Part shown: in pieces, positions 50,036-59,591 of the stretch | How the letters are laid out: each line of letters opens with the position of its first letter | Position numbering within the stretch: the first letter of the stretch is position 1 | Assembly: GCA_018384365.1 (NCBI GenBank) | Contig: JAHAYX010000054.1 | Span: forward strand, 1 to 64,000 | Reading direction: 5' to 3' | Source of the DNA: Clostridiaceae bacterium | GTDB lineage: Bacteria > Bacillota > Clostridia > Oscillospirales > QAMX01 | Length of the DNA stretch: 64,000 bases | Made by a program: the position numbers and the translations under genes | Notes under the pieces: generated by a model | Told to the model about the DNA's origin: nothing | Databases searched by the model: none | Seen by the model: only the letters and a program-made list of their open reading frames with translations

Positions 50036-51172
50036 ATGACACAATTATCTTACCTGTATACTGCGGCTGCGTTCGTGGTGGCAGGTATTCTGGCGTTTGC
50101 AACGACACCGCTTGCAAAGAAATTTGCTTTCCTTGTCGGCGCCGTGGATGAACCGCGCGGACGCCATGCGCACGAAAAACCGACGGCTTTAATGGGTGGA
50201 CTTGCCATCTTTTTCGGCTTTGTCGCCTCACTGCTGATTTTCGGCAGCATGGACAGACAGATGACAAGCATCCTGCTTGGCACGCTGGTCATTATTGTCG
50301 TCAGCGCATTTGACGATATCTATGACCTGCCTGCATGGCTCCGGTTGATCGTTCAGATTCTGGCGGCGCTGATCCCTGTGTTTTACGGCGGCATCCGCAT
50401 TGATGTGCTTTCCACGTTTGGCATCGGCGCCAATCCGGATGTCGTGCTGAGCGAGGTTGTCTCGATCCCGGTCACGATTATCTGGATCGTGGGAATTACC
50501 AATGCCGTCAACTGGATTGACGGCCTGGACGGTCTGGCGGCAGGCGTTTCCGGCATTTCCGCGGTTTCGCTGCTGGTGATTTCCTGTATTTTGGGCAACG
50601 CCTATGTCGCCATCGTGATGGCCGCGCTGGCCGGCGCAATCATTGGCTTCCTGCCCTATAATCTGAACCCCGCAAAGATTTTTATGGGGGATACCGGCGC
50701 CATGTTCCTGGGATTTGTGTTGGCGACGATGTCCATTCAGGGGCTTTTCAAGTTTTATGTGGTCGTCAGCTTCCTGGTGCCGTTTTTTGTGATCGGGATT
50801 CCGCTCCTCGATATGCTGATTGCGATTATCCGCCGTGTCTCCCATGGCCAGAGCCCCATGGCTTCCGACCGGGAGCATATGCACTACAAGTTGATTGACA
50901 TGGGCTTTAACCAAAAGCAGACAGTGGCGATTTTATACTGTATTTCCGGTATTTTCGGCATTGTTGCTATTATTCTGGCGGCCGGTGGGGAGATTAAGGC
51001 AATCCTGCTGCTGCTGGCAATTCTGGTTGCGGCGGTCTTTGGCGTAAGCATGATTGCCGCCCGTGAACGGCGGCAGGAACAGCCGGACGCTGCACCGGAA
51101 AACCGGGAAAATACACAGAGTACGGAAATGAAAACCGATGAGGCACCGTCGGAGCATCATGAAAACACCTGA
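50036..51172 (+). CDS. Undecaprenyl-phosphate glycosyl-1-phosphate transferase (MraY/WecA/TagO family)
   Basis: This 378-residue membrane enzyme transfers a sugar-1-phosphate from a UDP-sugar to undecaprenyl phosphate, the first step of teichoic acid or polysaccharide linkage units. About ten membrane helices are seen, with the catalytic motifs DEPRGRHAHEKPTALMGG, FDDIYDLP, NAVNWIDGLDGLAAG and GDTGAMFLG. The C-terminal loop contains HMHYKLIDMG. The Gly/His pattern favours WecA/TagO over MraY. The acidic C-terminal tail is soluble. GGAGGAAGC precedes the ATG. Confidence 0.92.
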   Translation: MTQLSYLYTAAAFVVAGILAFATTPLAKKFAFLVGAVDEPRGRHAHEKPTALMGGLAIFFGFVASLLIFGSMDRQMTSILLGTLVIIVVSAFDDIYDLPAWLRLIVQILAALIPVFYGGIRIDVLSTFGIGANPDVVLSEVVSIPVTIIWIVGITNAVNWIDGLDGLAAGVSGISAVSLLVISCILGNAYVAIVMAALAGAIIGFLPYNLNPAKIFMGDTGAMFLGFVLATMSIQGLFKFYVVVSFLVPFFVIGIPLLDMLIAIIRRVSHGQSPMASDREHMHYKLIDMGFNQKQTVAILYCISGIFGIVAIILAAGGEIKAILLLLAILVAAVFGVSMIAARERRQEQPDAAPENRENTQSTEMKTDEAPSEHHENT

Positions 51173-51192
51173 CTGGTTTGAAGGGATGTCCT

Positions 51193-51945
51193 ATGAAGAA
51201 GATAAAAGTTGAATGGCTTGCCGCCGCACTGGTTGTGCTGGTGATGGGCGTTGTGCTGATCTTCTTGCTGATATCCACTTTCAATCCGAACAGCCATGAG
51301 GCGGACATTACTCTGCCGGACAGCTCGGACTTCAGCGACAGTGCCAATGCGCAGCAGCGGCCCATGGAACCGGGGGATCATGCGCAGCGGGTGAATGTGA
51401 CGCGTAGTAATGTCCAGAATGTGATCAAAACGCTGGACCGTCCGGAAAGCTATTATATTCGCGTGGAAAATGTGGTTTCCTATCGCGAGGAAAGCCGCGT
51501 TACCAGCACAGAACAATGGATCCTCCCGGATAAGTGCGTGACGAAAACGCTGGACAGTCTGACAGGACGTGCGCTGTGCTCGATTACGGCAAAAGACCGC
51601 GTGACCATCTGGTATGAGGGCGACGACCGGGTCCTGTCCGGCGGCGCAGAATCCTTTGAGGACGCGGACCGTCTGGCGGGAATTCCGACTTATGAGGACA
51701 TCCTGAACCTGAATCCGGAGATTATAACGGTCGCGGATTACAGAGAGTGGAACGAATACTCTTGTATTTATGTGGAGTCCTATGATGAATCGATGAGTTA
51801 TACAACCCGCTATTACGTTTCAGTGAGTCTGGGTCTTCTGATTCATGCCGAAACCTATACGCAGGGCGAACTGGTGTATTCCATGTCGCTCCTGGAATAT
51901 TCGGAAGATGTCTCCGGCAGCGAAAGCGTGATACCGCCGGCATAG
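51193..51945 (+). CDS. Membrane-anchored protein of unknown function
   Basis: This 250-residue protein has one N-terminal hydrophobic helix (about 7-28) and an extracytoplasmic domain without motifs I recognise. The domain has alternating beta strands (for example SYYIRVENVVSYREESRVTSTEQWIL), similar in style to lipid-binding outer-surface beta folds, but this is impression only. The ATG at 51193 follows GAAGGGATG. It lies 20 bases after the WecA/TagO-type gene and is likely co-transcribed, so an envelope role is plausible. Confidence 0.75.
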   Translation: MKKIKVEWLAAALVVLVMGVVLIFLLISTFNPNSHEADITLPDSSDFSDSANAQQRPMEPGDHAQRVNVTRSNVQNVIKTLDRPESYYIRVENVVSYREESRVTSTEQWILPDKCVTKTLDSLTGRALCSITAKDRVTIWYEGDDRVLSGGAESFEDADRLAGIPTYEDILNLNPEIITVADYREWNEYSCIYVESYDESMSYTTRYYVSVSLGLLIHAETYTQGELVYSMSLLEYSEDVSGSESVIPPA

Positions 51946-51957
51946 TCTGAAACGATT

Positions 51958-51999
51958 AAACATCCGGCAGGATGAAAACATCCTGCGCCGGATGTTTTT
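51958..51999 (+). terminator. Terminator of the trpS-wecA-type operon
   Basis: The nested stem ACATCCGG/CCGGATGT with CAGGATG/CATCCTG is followed by T6. Confidence 0.85.
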
Positions 52000-52005
52000 T
52001 GTCAT

Positions 52006-52035
52006 TTTACAGGGTATTTACAGATGTGGTATAAT
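52006..52035 (+). promoter_or_regulatory. Promoter of nagZ
   Basis: TTTACA (52006-52011), 18-bp spacer, TATAAT (52030-52035). The leader is about 110 nt. Confidence 0.7.
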
Positions 52036-52149
52036 AGCAAAGAACAGCGTTTTTTATCAGAAAAGGCGATTTCGGTAGTTTGCCGGAATCAAGAAAGCAC
52101 CTGCGGTGCGCGATTGTCTGCGCCGCCGGTTGGAATATGAGGCTGCTGC

Positions 52150-53397
52150 ATGAAAAAATGTTGTGTTATGATCGCGCTGGCGCTGGTTTGCGCGTTCGCG
52201 CTGGCCGGATGTGCGGGAAGCATGCTTTCCGGTGCGCCCAGTCTGCCGGCGGAGGAAACCTCCGCCGGAACAGCGGATGTGGACGCCGGGACGCCGGTGG
52301 AAGAGAACTTGGGCTTTACCGTGATTCCGGCTTCCGTTGAGGAACCGGAGGAGGAACCGCCGCAGGAACCGGAGGAAACGGATCCCGCAGCGGATAAAAT
52401 CGAACAGCTGCTTGGGGATATGACGCTGGAGGAACGCGTGGCACAGATGTTCTTTGTGGGGTGTCCGTCCTCCGGCGCGGCGGAGGTCTTGTCGCAGTAT
52501 GCGCTGGGCGGTTATATCCTGTTTGCGTCAAACCTGTCGGGACTGACGGCGGATGATGTCCGCACGATGCTGGATGGCTTCCAGGAGCGCGCAGAGATCC
52601 CGCTGCTGATCGGTGTGGATGAAGAGGGCGGCACCGTTGTGCGTGTCAGTTCCAACCCCAATCTGCGTGATGCACGTTTTTTATCTCCCCGCGACCTGTA
52701 TGCCGAGGGCGGCATGGAGCGCGTCGTCGAGGACGCGCATGAAAAGTCGCAGCTGCTGCTTTCTCTGGGCATCAATGTCAATCTGGCGCCGGTCTGTGAC
52801 GTGACGGCCGGAGAAAGTGACTTTATGTATGCCCGCAGCTTCAGCGGGGACGCCGAAGCCGTTTCGGAGTATGTTTCCCGGGTAGTGGAGGTCATGTGCG
52901 AAGAAAACATCGGCAGTGTGCTGAAGCATTTCCCTGGCTACGGAAACTGCGCGGATACGCATGTGGGTATGGTGGTGGATCACCGCGCGGCGGATGATTT
53001 CTATGTTTCTGATTTTCTGCCGTTTACGGCCGGGGTCCAAAACGGGGCGAGTGCCGTGATGGTGTGCCACAATATCGTAGAGGCCTTTGACACAGAAATG
53101 CCGGCTTCACTTTCCCCGGCAGTGCATGAAATCCTTCGGAAAACGCTGGGCGGTGATGTGGTTGTCCTGACCGATGATCTGGACATGGATAGCATCACGG
53201 ATTACACGGACGGCGCATCCGCCGCCGTGCAGGCAGTGCTGGCCGGCAATGATATGCTGCTGACCTCCGACTATGCTGCGCAGATCCATGCGGTGTTGAA
53301 TGCCGTGCAAAACGGAACGATCCCGGAAGAGCGGATCAATGAATCTGTCAGGCGGATTCTTGCCTGGAAAATATCGCTGGGTCTGATCGCGGTGTAA
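52150..53397 (+). CDS. nagZ: GH3 beta-N-acetylhexosaminidase, lipoprotein
   Basis: This 415-residue lipoprotein has a type II signal (LAGC, Cys21) and an acidic, Pro-rich linker (about 30-85). The single GH3 barrel of NagZ type follows, with GVDEEGGTVVRVS, LAPVCDVT, KHFPGYGNCADTHVG (general acid/base region) and LTDDLDM with the catalytic Asp. NagZ releases terminal N-acetylglucosamine from muropeptides or glycans; the lipid anchor suggests it works outside the membrane. Tyr replaces His in KHFPGHG. It carries no C-terminal beta-sandwich domain. folT follows after 36 bases. Confidence 0.92.
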   Translation: MKKCCVMIALALVCAFALAGCAGSMLSGAPSLPAEETSAGTADVDAGTPVEENLGFTVIPASVEEPEEEPPQEPEETDPAADKIEQLLGDMTLEERVAQMFFVGCPSSGAAEVLSQYALGGYILFASNLSGLTADDVRTMLDGFQERAEIPLLIGVDEEGGTVVRVSSNPNLRDARFLSPRDLYAEGGMERVVEDAHEKSQLLLSLGINVNLAPVCDVTAGESDFMYARSFSGDAEAVSEYVSRVVEVMCEENIGSVLKHFPGYGNCADTHVGMVVDHRAADDFYVSDFLPFTAGVQNGASAVMVCHNIVEAFDTEMPASLSPAVHEILRKTLGGDVVVLTDDLDMDSITDYTDGASAAVQAVLAGNDMLLTSDYAAQIHAVLNAVQNGTIPEERINESVRRILAWKISLGLIAV

Positions 53398-53433
53398 TGG
53401 CGGCTGTCCCGGCGTACAATAGGAGAGAGAACA

Positions 53434-54114
53434 ATGACGACTTTTAGAACCCCCTTTTCCCGTGACTATTGGCGCACTGCGTGCGCAGAGCTGAAGAGCA
53501 CCCGTATGCTGGTGCTGACCGCATTGCTGGTGGCTGTGCGTGTGGCGCTGAAATCCGTTGCCATTCCGGTTGGGGAGAGCCTGTATATCACGGTCGGATT
53601 CTTCATCAATGCCGTCGGCAGTATGGTTTATGGCCCGGTGCTGGGATTCCTGTCCGGAACGGTCTGCGACCTGCTGGGGTGCCTGCTGTTCCCAAAAGGC
53701 GCATACTTCTTCCCCTTCACGGTGATTGAAGCACTGGGATCGTTTTTCTATGCACTGTTCTTTTATCGCGCGCAGCTCAGCCCCATGCGCATTTTCACTG
53801 CAAAACTGACCGTCAACGTGGTTCTGAATATCATCCTGACGCCTCTGGCACTCTCCTGGATGTACAGCAAGTCCATTCTGGTATACCTGATTCCGCGTAT
53901 CGCCAAAAACCTGTTGATTTTCCCGCTGGAAGCTGTGCTGCTGACGATGTTTATCGGCGTTATGCTGCCGGTGCTGCGCCGGCTGAACCTGCCGATCGCG
54001 GAACAGCCGGATCTGAAACTGACGAAGCGGCATCTGGTTTTACTGCTGGTTCTGTTTTTGCTGGCAGTTGCGGCGGTTATCGCATATTACCAATTCTTTT
54101 ACGTCGCAAAATAA
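53434..54114 (+). CDS. folT: Folate-specific ECF transporter S component
   Basis: This 226-residue membrane protein has about six helices and an S-component pattern of FolT type (TALLVAVRVALKS, then FFINAVGSMVYGPVLGFLSG and a Gly-rich core), with a charged C-terminal helix. It should bind folate and use the shared EcfAAT energy module, which is not in the window. The short gap after nagZ (36 bases) leaves no room for a THF riboswitch. GGAGAGAGA is the SD site. The C-terminal extension (about 190-226) includes an additional hydrophobic helix. Confidence 0.88.
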   Translation: MTTFRTPFSRDYWRTACAELKSTRMLVLTALLVAVRVALKSVAIPVGESLYITVGFFINAVGSMVYGPVLGFLSGTVCDLLGCLLFPKGAYFFPFTVIEALGSFFYALFFYRAQLSPMRIFTAKLTVNVVLNIILTPLALSWMYSKSILVYLIPRIAKNLLIFPLEAVLLTMFIGVMLPVLRRLNLPIAEQPDLKLTKRHLVLLLVLFLLAVAAVIAYYQFFYVAK

Positions 54115-54159
54115 CCCGGCCCGGGAATGGAATTCCGGTATCCTTGTGCAAAATAACTG

Positions 54160-54188
54160 TTGAAATACAGGGTTTTGTATGGTAAAAT
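54160..54188 (+). promoter_or_regulatory. Promoter of the pheST operon
   Basis: TTGAAA (54160-54165), 17-bp spacer, TAAAAT (54183-54188). Confidence 0.8.
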
Positions 54189-54194
54189 AACACA

Positions 54195-54515
54195 CAATAT
54201 GGTGAAAGACGATGACCGGGCGGCCGAGCAGGCCGGATAGCATTGTCAGAAGCGCGAAAAAGAGAGAAAACGTCACCGGCTGAAAGCGTTTTCCGCGCGG
54301 CAATGGGAAACTTCACCCGCGAGTTCTGCCGCTGAACGATAAGCAGTAAGCTGGCGGCGTTTTGCCTGCGTTAAAGGCCCCCTGCCCGGCGACTGTCCTG
54401 CCGCGTGGGGTTGAGTGTTCCCGCTTGCTGCGGGAAAACCGGGGTGGTACCGCGGAGAATGTCCCTTCGTCCCCGATGCGCCGATACGGCGCGTCGGACG
54501 AAGGGTTTTTGTTTG
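54195..54515 (+). ncRNA. T-box riboswitch (tRNA-Phe sensing) before pheST
   Basis: The canonical T-box sequence GGGGTGGTACCGCGG (54441-54455) pairs with an uncharged tRNA acceptor end. Downstream is the terminator stem CCCTTCGTCC/GGACGAAGGG (54463-54472 and 54496-54505) with T5. The upstream stem I contains GA-rich and GGCTGAAAG elements and a probable specifier codon TTC (54312-54314 in AACTTCACC), which matches phenylalanine. Uncharged tRNA-Phe would stabilise the antiterminator and raise pheST expression. Confidence 0.93.
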
Positions 54516-54541
54516 TATTTTTTGATGAAGAGGTGTCAGAC

Positions 54542-55573
54542 ATGGGAATGAGAGAAGATCTTGAGCGTATCCGTGAGGAAGCGCTTGAGGCAATTGACTC
54601 CGCTGCGAGTGAGCAGGAACTGGAGCCGGTTCGTATCCGTTATTCCGGCAAAAAGGGCGCTTTGACGGCCATTTTAAAGATGATGGGCAAGCTCAGCGCC
54701 GAGGAACGTCCGGTGATGGGACAGTTTGCCAATGAGGTTCGTGCACAGATCGAGACCAAACTCGGCGAGCGCTTTGAAACACTGCGCGCACTTGCACTGG
54801 AGGCCAAGTTAAAAGCGGAATCGCTTGATGTTACAATGCCGGGCAAGGCGCCGGCGCCCGGATACCGTCATCCGCTGACGACGACAATTGCGGATGTCCG
54901 CCGCGTTTTTGAGAGCATGGGCTTCCAGACGGTCGAGGGACCGGAAGTGGAGCTGGCCTATTATAACTTTGACGCATTGAACACGTCTGCGGACCATCCG
55001 GCCCGTGACCCGCAGGATACCTTTTATATTACGGACGACGTGGTGCTTCGTACGCAGACGTCCTCTGTGCAGATTCGTACGATGCAGGGCAAGGAACCGC
55101 CGATCCGCGTGATCGCGCCCGGCCGTGTATACCGAAATGACGACCTTGATGCGACGCACAGCCCGCTGTTCCATCAGATTGAAGGTTTGCTGATCGACCG
55201 CGGCGTACGTATGAGCGACCTGAAGGGCTATCTGGAGGTGTTCGCGCAGAGCATCTTCGGCGCGGAGACCCGCGTACGCTTCCGTCCGCACCATTTCCCG
55301 TTCACCGAGCCGTCCGCCGAGATGGACGTGTCCTGCTTCGCCTGCGGCGGTGCGGGCTGCCGTCTGTGTAAGGGCGAGGGCTGGATTGAGATTCTGGGCT
55401 GCGGCATGGTGCATCCGAATGTCCTGCGCGCTTGTGACATTAATCCGGAAGTTTACAGCGGTTTTGCATTTGGCATGGGCGTTGAACGAATTGCCATGCT
55501 GCGTTATAAGATCGATGAAATCCGCAAATTCTACGATAATGACCTGCGCTTCTTGAGCCAGTTCAACGGTTAA
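54542..55573 (+). CDS. pheS: Phenylalanyl-tRNA synthetase alpha subunit
   Basis: This 343-residue class II catalytic subunit has an N-terminal coiled coil (about 1-90), motif 2 (RVYRNDDLDATHSPLFHQIEGL) and motif 3 near the C-terminus (FGMGVERIAMLRY), with FDALNTSADHPARDPQDT between. Length is normal. The ATG at 54542 follows GAAGAGGTG just after the T-box terminator. It forms the heterotetramer with PheT, encoded 14 bases downstream. Confidence 0.97.
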   Translation: MGMREDLERIREEALEAIDSAASEQELEPVRIRYSGKKGALTAILKMMGKLSAEERPVMGQFANEVRAQIETKLGERFETLRALALEAKLKAESLDVTMPGKAPAPGYRHPLTTTIADVRRVFESMGFQTVEGPEVELAYYNFDALNTSADHPARDPQDTFYITDDVVLRTQTSSVQIRTMQGKEPPIRVIAPGRVYRNDDLDATHSPLFHQIEGLLIDRGVRMSDLKGYLEVFAQSIFGAETRVRFRPHHFPFTEPSAEMDVSCFACGGAGCRLCKGEGWIEILGCGMVHPNVLRACDINPEVYSGFAFGMGVERIAMLRYKIDEIRKFYDNDLRFLSQFNG

Positions 55574-55587
55574 GGGGAGGCAACAAG

Positions 55588-57987
55588 ATGAAACTTTCAA
55601 TGAATTGGCTGAACAGCCTGGTTCCCTATGGCTATGAGCCGAAAAAATATATTGCCGACATGACCATGTCCGGCTCCAAGGTGGAAACGCTGGATTACCT
55701 GGGCGCTGAGATTGAAAACGTGGTAGTTGGCCGTGTGACGCAGATGGAACGCCATCCGGACTCCGATCACCTCTGGGTCTGTCAGATTGACGTGGGAGCG
55801 GGCGAGGATATCCAGATCATTACCGGCGCACAAAACGTCCATGTGGGCGATCTGGTGCCTGCTGCGCTGCATGATTCGCATCTGCCCGGCGATGTGCACA
55901 TCAAAAAGGGAAAACTGCGCGGCTTGCCCAGCAATGGCATGTTGTGCTCTTATAAAGAGCTTGGCCTGACCGAGCACGACGTTCCCGGTGCGTATGAGGA
56001 TGGCATTCTGATTCTGGGCGACACACTGACGGCAGAGGAACTTGCCGCGGCCGTTCCCGGACGCGATATCCGTGAAGTGCTGGGATTTGACGATTGGGTG
56101 GTTGACTTTGAAATCACACCGAACCGCCCGGATTGCCTTTCCATGATCGGCCTGGCGCGTGAAAGCGCCGTGACCTATGATATCAAGTATGTGCCCGAAA
56201 CGCCTGTTGTGCGCGGCGGCGCAGGTGATATCGGCGAGTGGCTGCGTGTCCGTGTGGAGGAGCCGAAACTCTGCCCGCGCTATACGGCCCGTGTTGTAAA
56301 AAATGTAAAGATTGCACCCTCTCCGAAGTGGATGCGCGACCGTCTGCGTGCCTGCGGCGTTCGTCCGATCAACAATATCGTGGATATCACGAACTATGTC
56401 ATGCTGGAATACGGCCAGCCGATGCACAGCTTTGACTATGCCTGCCTCGACGGTGCGGAAATCGTTGTGCGCCGCGCCCGGGAAGGCGAGCCGATGAGCA
56501 CGCTGGATGATCAGGAACGCAAGCTGGATGCCGAGATGCTGGTGATCGCGGACGCGAAGAAACCGGTCGGCATCGCCGGTGTCATGGGCGGCGCCAACAG
56601 TGAAATCACGGACGGCACGAAAATGGTGGTGTTTGAGTCCGCAAATTTCAACGGCACCTCGATCCGCCTGACCTCCCGTCGTCTTGGCATGCGCACGGAG
56701 AGCTCCGGCCGCTATGAAATGGGCCTGGATTCCCAGAACACGCTGCCTGCGCTGGAACGTGCCTGCGAGCTTGTGGAGCTTTTGGGCGCCGGCGAGGTCT
56801 GCGACGGTATCATTGATATTGACAATTCCGGATACCAGCCGACAGTGATCAAATTTGAACCGGAGCGCATCAACCGGTTCATCGGCATTGACATCCCGAA
56901 GGAAGACATGCTGCACTGGTTCGATCTACTGGGCTTCCGGATGGACGGCGAGAACATCGTTATTCCGTCCTGGCGCATGGACGTGGAGCAGTTTGCGGAT
57001 ATCGCGGAAGAAGTCGCCCGTTTCTATGGCTACGACAACATTCCGACGACTCTCTTCGGCGGTGCAACGCGGTACACACCCATGCCCCGCATTGAGTTTG
57101 ACGATCGTATCCGTGATATTTTCTACGCACTGGGTTACAGCGAGGCACAGACGCTCTCCTTCAGCGGCCAGAAAATCCTGGACCGTGTCCTGATTCCGCA
57201 GGACAGCCCGCTGCGCAGCGCGGTCGTGATCACAAACCCGCTTTCTGAGGATATGAGCATGCTGCGCACGCTGATGCTTCCCTCCATCCTGGATGTAACA
57301 GCGCGCAACTACAATATGAAAAACGATTCCCTGCGCCTGTATGAACTGGGCAGTGTTTATACCCCGTCCGAGACCGAAAAGCTGCCGAACGAACGCAAGA
57401 TTCTTTCCGCAGCGGCCTATGGCGGCGTGGATTTCTATGATATCAAGGGCGCAATTGAAACGCTGGCGGATGGCCTGCGTATTCAGAACCTGAGCTTCCG
57501 TGCAAAACGCGACAACCCCTCCTATCATCCTGGACGCTGCGCCGAAGTGTACTGCGGCGACGATTATGTCGGCGTATTTGGCCAGGTGCATCCTAAGGTA
57601 CTGGAAAACTACAATGTCTCCGGCGAAATTTACGCGGTAGAGCTGGAGGTTGAGGCGCTTTATAACAACCGCGGCGGCATCGTGGAATACGAACCGCTTG
57701 CCAAGTTCCCGGCGATCAGCCGCGATATAGCGGTTGTATGTGCGGAGGAAGTGACTGCGGCCGAAATCGAAGCCTGCATCCGCGAAGGCGCCGGTAAACT
57801 GCTCGAGAGCGTTCACCTGTTCGACGTGTACCGCGGCGCGCAGCTGGGAGACGGCAAAAAGAGTCTTGCCTATACCTTCACTATGCGCGACCGTGCCCGC
57901 AGCCTGACAGATGAGGATGCGGACGGTGCGATGAAGCGTATTTTGAAGCTCCTTGCCAGCCGCACGGGCGCGGAACTGCGTGCCTGA
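55588..57987 (+). CDS. pheT: Phenylalanyl-tRNA synthetase beta subunit
   Basis: This 799-residue subunit has the N-terminal tRNA-binding (EMAP-like) domain (about 40-150), the B3/B4 editing domain (about 205-370), the B5 domain (about 400-475), a catalytic-like core and the C-terminal anticodon-binding FDX-ACB domain (about 700-799). GGGGAGGCAACAAG precedes the ATG. It ends the T-box-regulated operon at a strong terminator. Confidence 0.97.
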   Translation: MKLSMNWLNSLVPYGYEPKKYIADMTMSGSKVETLDYLGAEIENVVVGRVTQMERHPDSDHLWVCQIDVGAGEDIQIITGAQNVHVGDLVPAALHDSHLPGDVHIKKGKLRGLPSNGMLCSYKELGLTEHDVPGAYEDGILILGDTLTAEELAAAVPGRDIREVLGFDDWVVDFEITPNRPDCLSMIGLARESAVTYDIKYVPETPVVRGGAGDIGEWLRVRVEEPKLCPRYTARVVKNVKIAPSPKWMRDRLRACGVRPINNIVDITNYVMLEYGQPMHSFDYACLDGAEIVVRRAREGEPMSTLDDQERKLDAEMLVIADAKKPVGIAGVMGGANSEITDGTKMVVFESANFNGTSIRLTSRRLGMRTESSGRYEMGLDSQNTLPALERACELVELLGAGEVCDGIIDIDNSGYQPTVIKFEPERINRFIGIDIPKEDMLHWFDLLGFRMDGENIVIPSWRMDVEQFADIAEEVARFYGYDNIPTTLFGGATRYTPMPRIEFDDRIRDIFYALGYSEAQTLSFSGQKILDRVLIPQDSPLRSAVVITNPLSEDMSMLRTLMLPSILDVTARNYNMKNDSLRLYELGSVYTPSETEKLPNERKILSAAAYGGVDFYDIKGAIETLADGLRIQNLSFRAKRDNPSYHPGRCAEVYCGDDYVGVFGQVHPKVLENYNVSGEIYAVELEVEALYNNRGGIVEYEPLAKFPAISRDIAVVCAEEVTAAEIEACIREGAGKLLESVHLFDVYRGAQLGDGKKSLAYTFTMRDRARSLTDEDADGAMKRILKLLASRTGAELRA

Positions 57988-58009
57988 CTGCAAAAACTGC
58001 AAAAAAATC

Positions 58010-58046
58010 AAAGAACGGCGGTGGAACATATCCACCGCCGTTCTTT
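58010..58046. terminator. Bidirectional terminator after pheT
   Basis: A 15-bp perfect stem AAAGAACGGCGGTGG/CCACCGCCGTTCTTT. It also suits the convergent lipoprotein gene. Confidence 0.85.
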
Positions 58047-58059
58047 CGCTCTTTTTCGG

Positions 58060-58563
58060 TTATTTTGCTGTGTAAATCTCGACGTATTCCAGTGTGTTGA
58101 CATTCAGTTCAAAGATACGCGATGCCTGAAAGTCCACAGCGAACTCGCGCTTCCATTCAAATTCCCCGTCAACATAGGTGCCGAAGGCAATGTCATAGCA
58201 CTCGGTTTCATTATTCACAAGGCAGACGCCTACATACAGATACGCAGTTTCCACGTCCTCGCCGACCTGTTCGGCGGGATCGCACCACCATGCAATCAGG
58301 TCAATCGCTGCGCGCAGTCCTGATTCATCGGATGGCAGCGCCGTGTCACCGGTAAGCAGAGTATATCCGTATTCTTTGCTGCCGGAATGGAAAAAATCTG
58401 TATCGATTTGTATTCCTCCGGTTTGTTCGCCGTTTTCGGCGGCTATGATGGCGTCTTTGATTTTATTTGCAGCTTCGTCATCCACCGTTTTCTGCTGTGC
58501 GCAGGCGGAAAACAGAAGCAGAAAAAGAATTACCGGGAGAAAAAGTGTGATAGATTTTCGCAT
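58060..58563 (-). CDS. Small lipoprotein of unknown function
   Basis: This 167-residue protein has a lipoprotein signal peptide with lipobox LFSAC (Cys 21 by count from the ATG at 58563) and a soluble domain with no motif I recognise. The ATG at 58563 follows GTGAGG; the longer frame starts without SD. It is a single gene converging on pheT and lying next to the HAD gene. The soluble domain is rich in acidic residues and aromatic strands, which may point to a small ligand-binding fold, but this is a guess. Confidence 0.8.
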   Translation of the reverse strand: MRKSITLFLPVILFLLLFSACAQQKTVDDEAANKIKDAIIAAENGEQTGGIQIDTDFFHSGSKEYGYTLLTGDTALPSDESGLRAAIDLIAWWCDPAEQVGEDVETAYLYVGVCLVNNETECYDIAFGTYVDGEFEWKREFAVDFQASRIFELNVNTLEYVEIYTAK

Positions 58564-58683
58564 AAGAACGGCCTCACGATCTGTTAACAAGTCGATTTAC
58601 ATAATACCATACCGGCGCAGAAAAAGCAAATGAAAAAGCAACAAAAAGCATGAAAGCATTGTAAATATTTTCTTTCAACTTAC

Positions 58684-58712
58684 TTGCCGCTTCCTGTGGG
58701 ATGTTTTATAAT
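58684..58712 (+). promoter_or_regulatory. Promoter of the HAD phosphatase gene
   Basis: TTGCCG (58684-58689), 17-bp spacer, TATAAT (58707-58712). Confidence 0.78.
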
Positions 58713-58749
58713 AAGAAAAGAGATCGGATCACGATACAGGAAGGGTAAT

Positions 58750-59541
58750 ATGGAAAATTTCAATGGATTTTTAATTTGCACCGATATTGACGGAACGCTT
58801 TATAACAGCGAACGGGTTCTTTCGGAAGGCAATCGAGCGGCGATTGCACGCTATACCGCTGCGGGAGGATTGTTTACCGTTGCAACAGGCCGTACGCCGC
58901 ATGAATTGGAGCCTGTTGACCGGGGAATCCTTTCTGCCCCGGTGATTGCTTCCAGCGGATCCATGCTGCTGGATCAGAAAACCTATGCGGTGCTCGAGGA
59001 TGAGCCGTTTGCGGAGGATGGAATCGAAATTTTAAGGGAAATCTGGGCGGAATATCCGTGCGTGACGGGCCTGATCGCGGAAGATAGCCACACGCTGCCC
59101 CAGATTTTCCGGGAAAACGGCGATTCCGTGGAAGAATTGCTCGGCGCTTTTCCGAACGCATGGCATAAAGCGATTTTTTTGACGGAGAACGCGGAGTCGC
59201 GCGAAAGGCTGGAGCGGGAACTGAACAACCGGTACGGGGATCGCTATGTATTTGACAGCGCCTGGTATCGCTCCGTAGAAATGCACAAGGGCGATAAGGC
59301 CACCGGTGTGGAGCGCCTGCGCCGCAGACTGGGGGAGCGGGCCCGTGTTGTCATTTGCGTTGGCGACCATACGAACGACATTCCCATGCTGCGCGCGGCC
59401 AATATCGGCTGTGCGGTTGCCAATGCTCTGGATGTGACGAAAGCGGCTGCCGACCGTGTGGTCGTATCAAACGATGAGGATGCGCTTGCCTATATCATAA
59501 ATCACGCCCAGGAATGGGCGGAAGAATTGCATCTTTTGTAA
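58750..59541 (+). CDS. Cof-type HAD-superfamily phosphatase
   Basis: This 263-residue phosphatase belongs to the Cof/IIB group of the HAD superfamily. The catalytic DIDGT has Asp12 and Asp14, motif II is VATGR, motif III is a Lys near residue 181 (KGDKATG), and motif IV is GDHTNDIPML with the metal-binding Asp pair. A cap domain lies between motifs II and III (about 85-180). Typical substrates are sugar phosphates or phosphorylated cofactors; the specific one is unknown. GGAAGGG precedes the ATG. The oxidoreductase gene follows 50 bases later and may be co-transcribed. Confidence 0.9.
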   Translation: MENFNGFLICTDIDGTLYNSERVLSEGNRAAIARYTAAGGLFTVATGRTPHELEPVDRGILSAPVIASSGSMLLDQKTYAVLEDEPFAEDGIEILREIWAEYPCVTGLIAEDSHTLPQIFRENGDSVEELLGAFPNAWHKAIFLTENAESRERLERELNNRYGDRYVFDSAWYRSVEMHKGDKATGVERLRRRLGERARVVICVGDHTNDIPMLRAANIGCAVANALDVTKAAADRVVVSNDEDALAYIINHAQEWAEELHLL

Positions 59542-59591
59542 GAATTGGGGAAATACCTCCGCTATGAGGAAGCAGAAAGGTGGTTTTCAGA

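Larger units (their letters stand above)
54115..54541 (+). other. Intergenic region occupied by the pheST T-box leader
   Basis: The 427-bp gap between folT and pheS holds the promoter (54160-54188) and the T-box riboswitch with its terminator. I see no separate gene. Confidence 0.85.

Noticed and set aside
53398-53433. Tetrahydrofolate riboswitch before folT
   Set aside because: Only 36 bases separate nagZ and folT, so there is no room for the aptamer.
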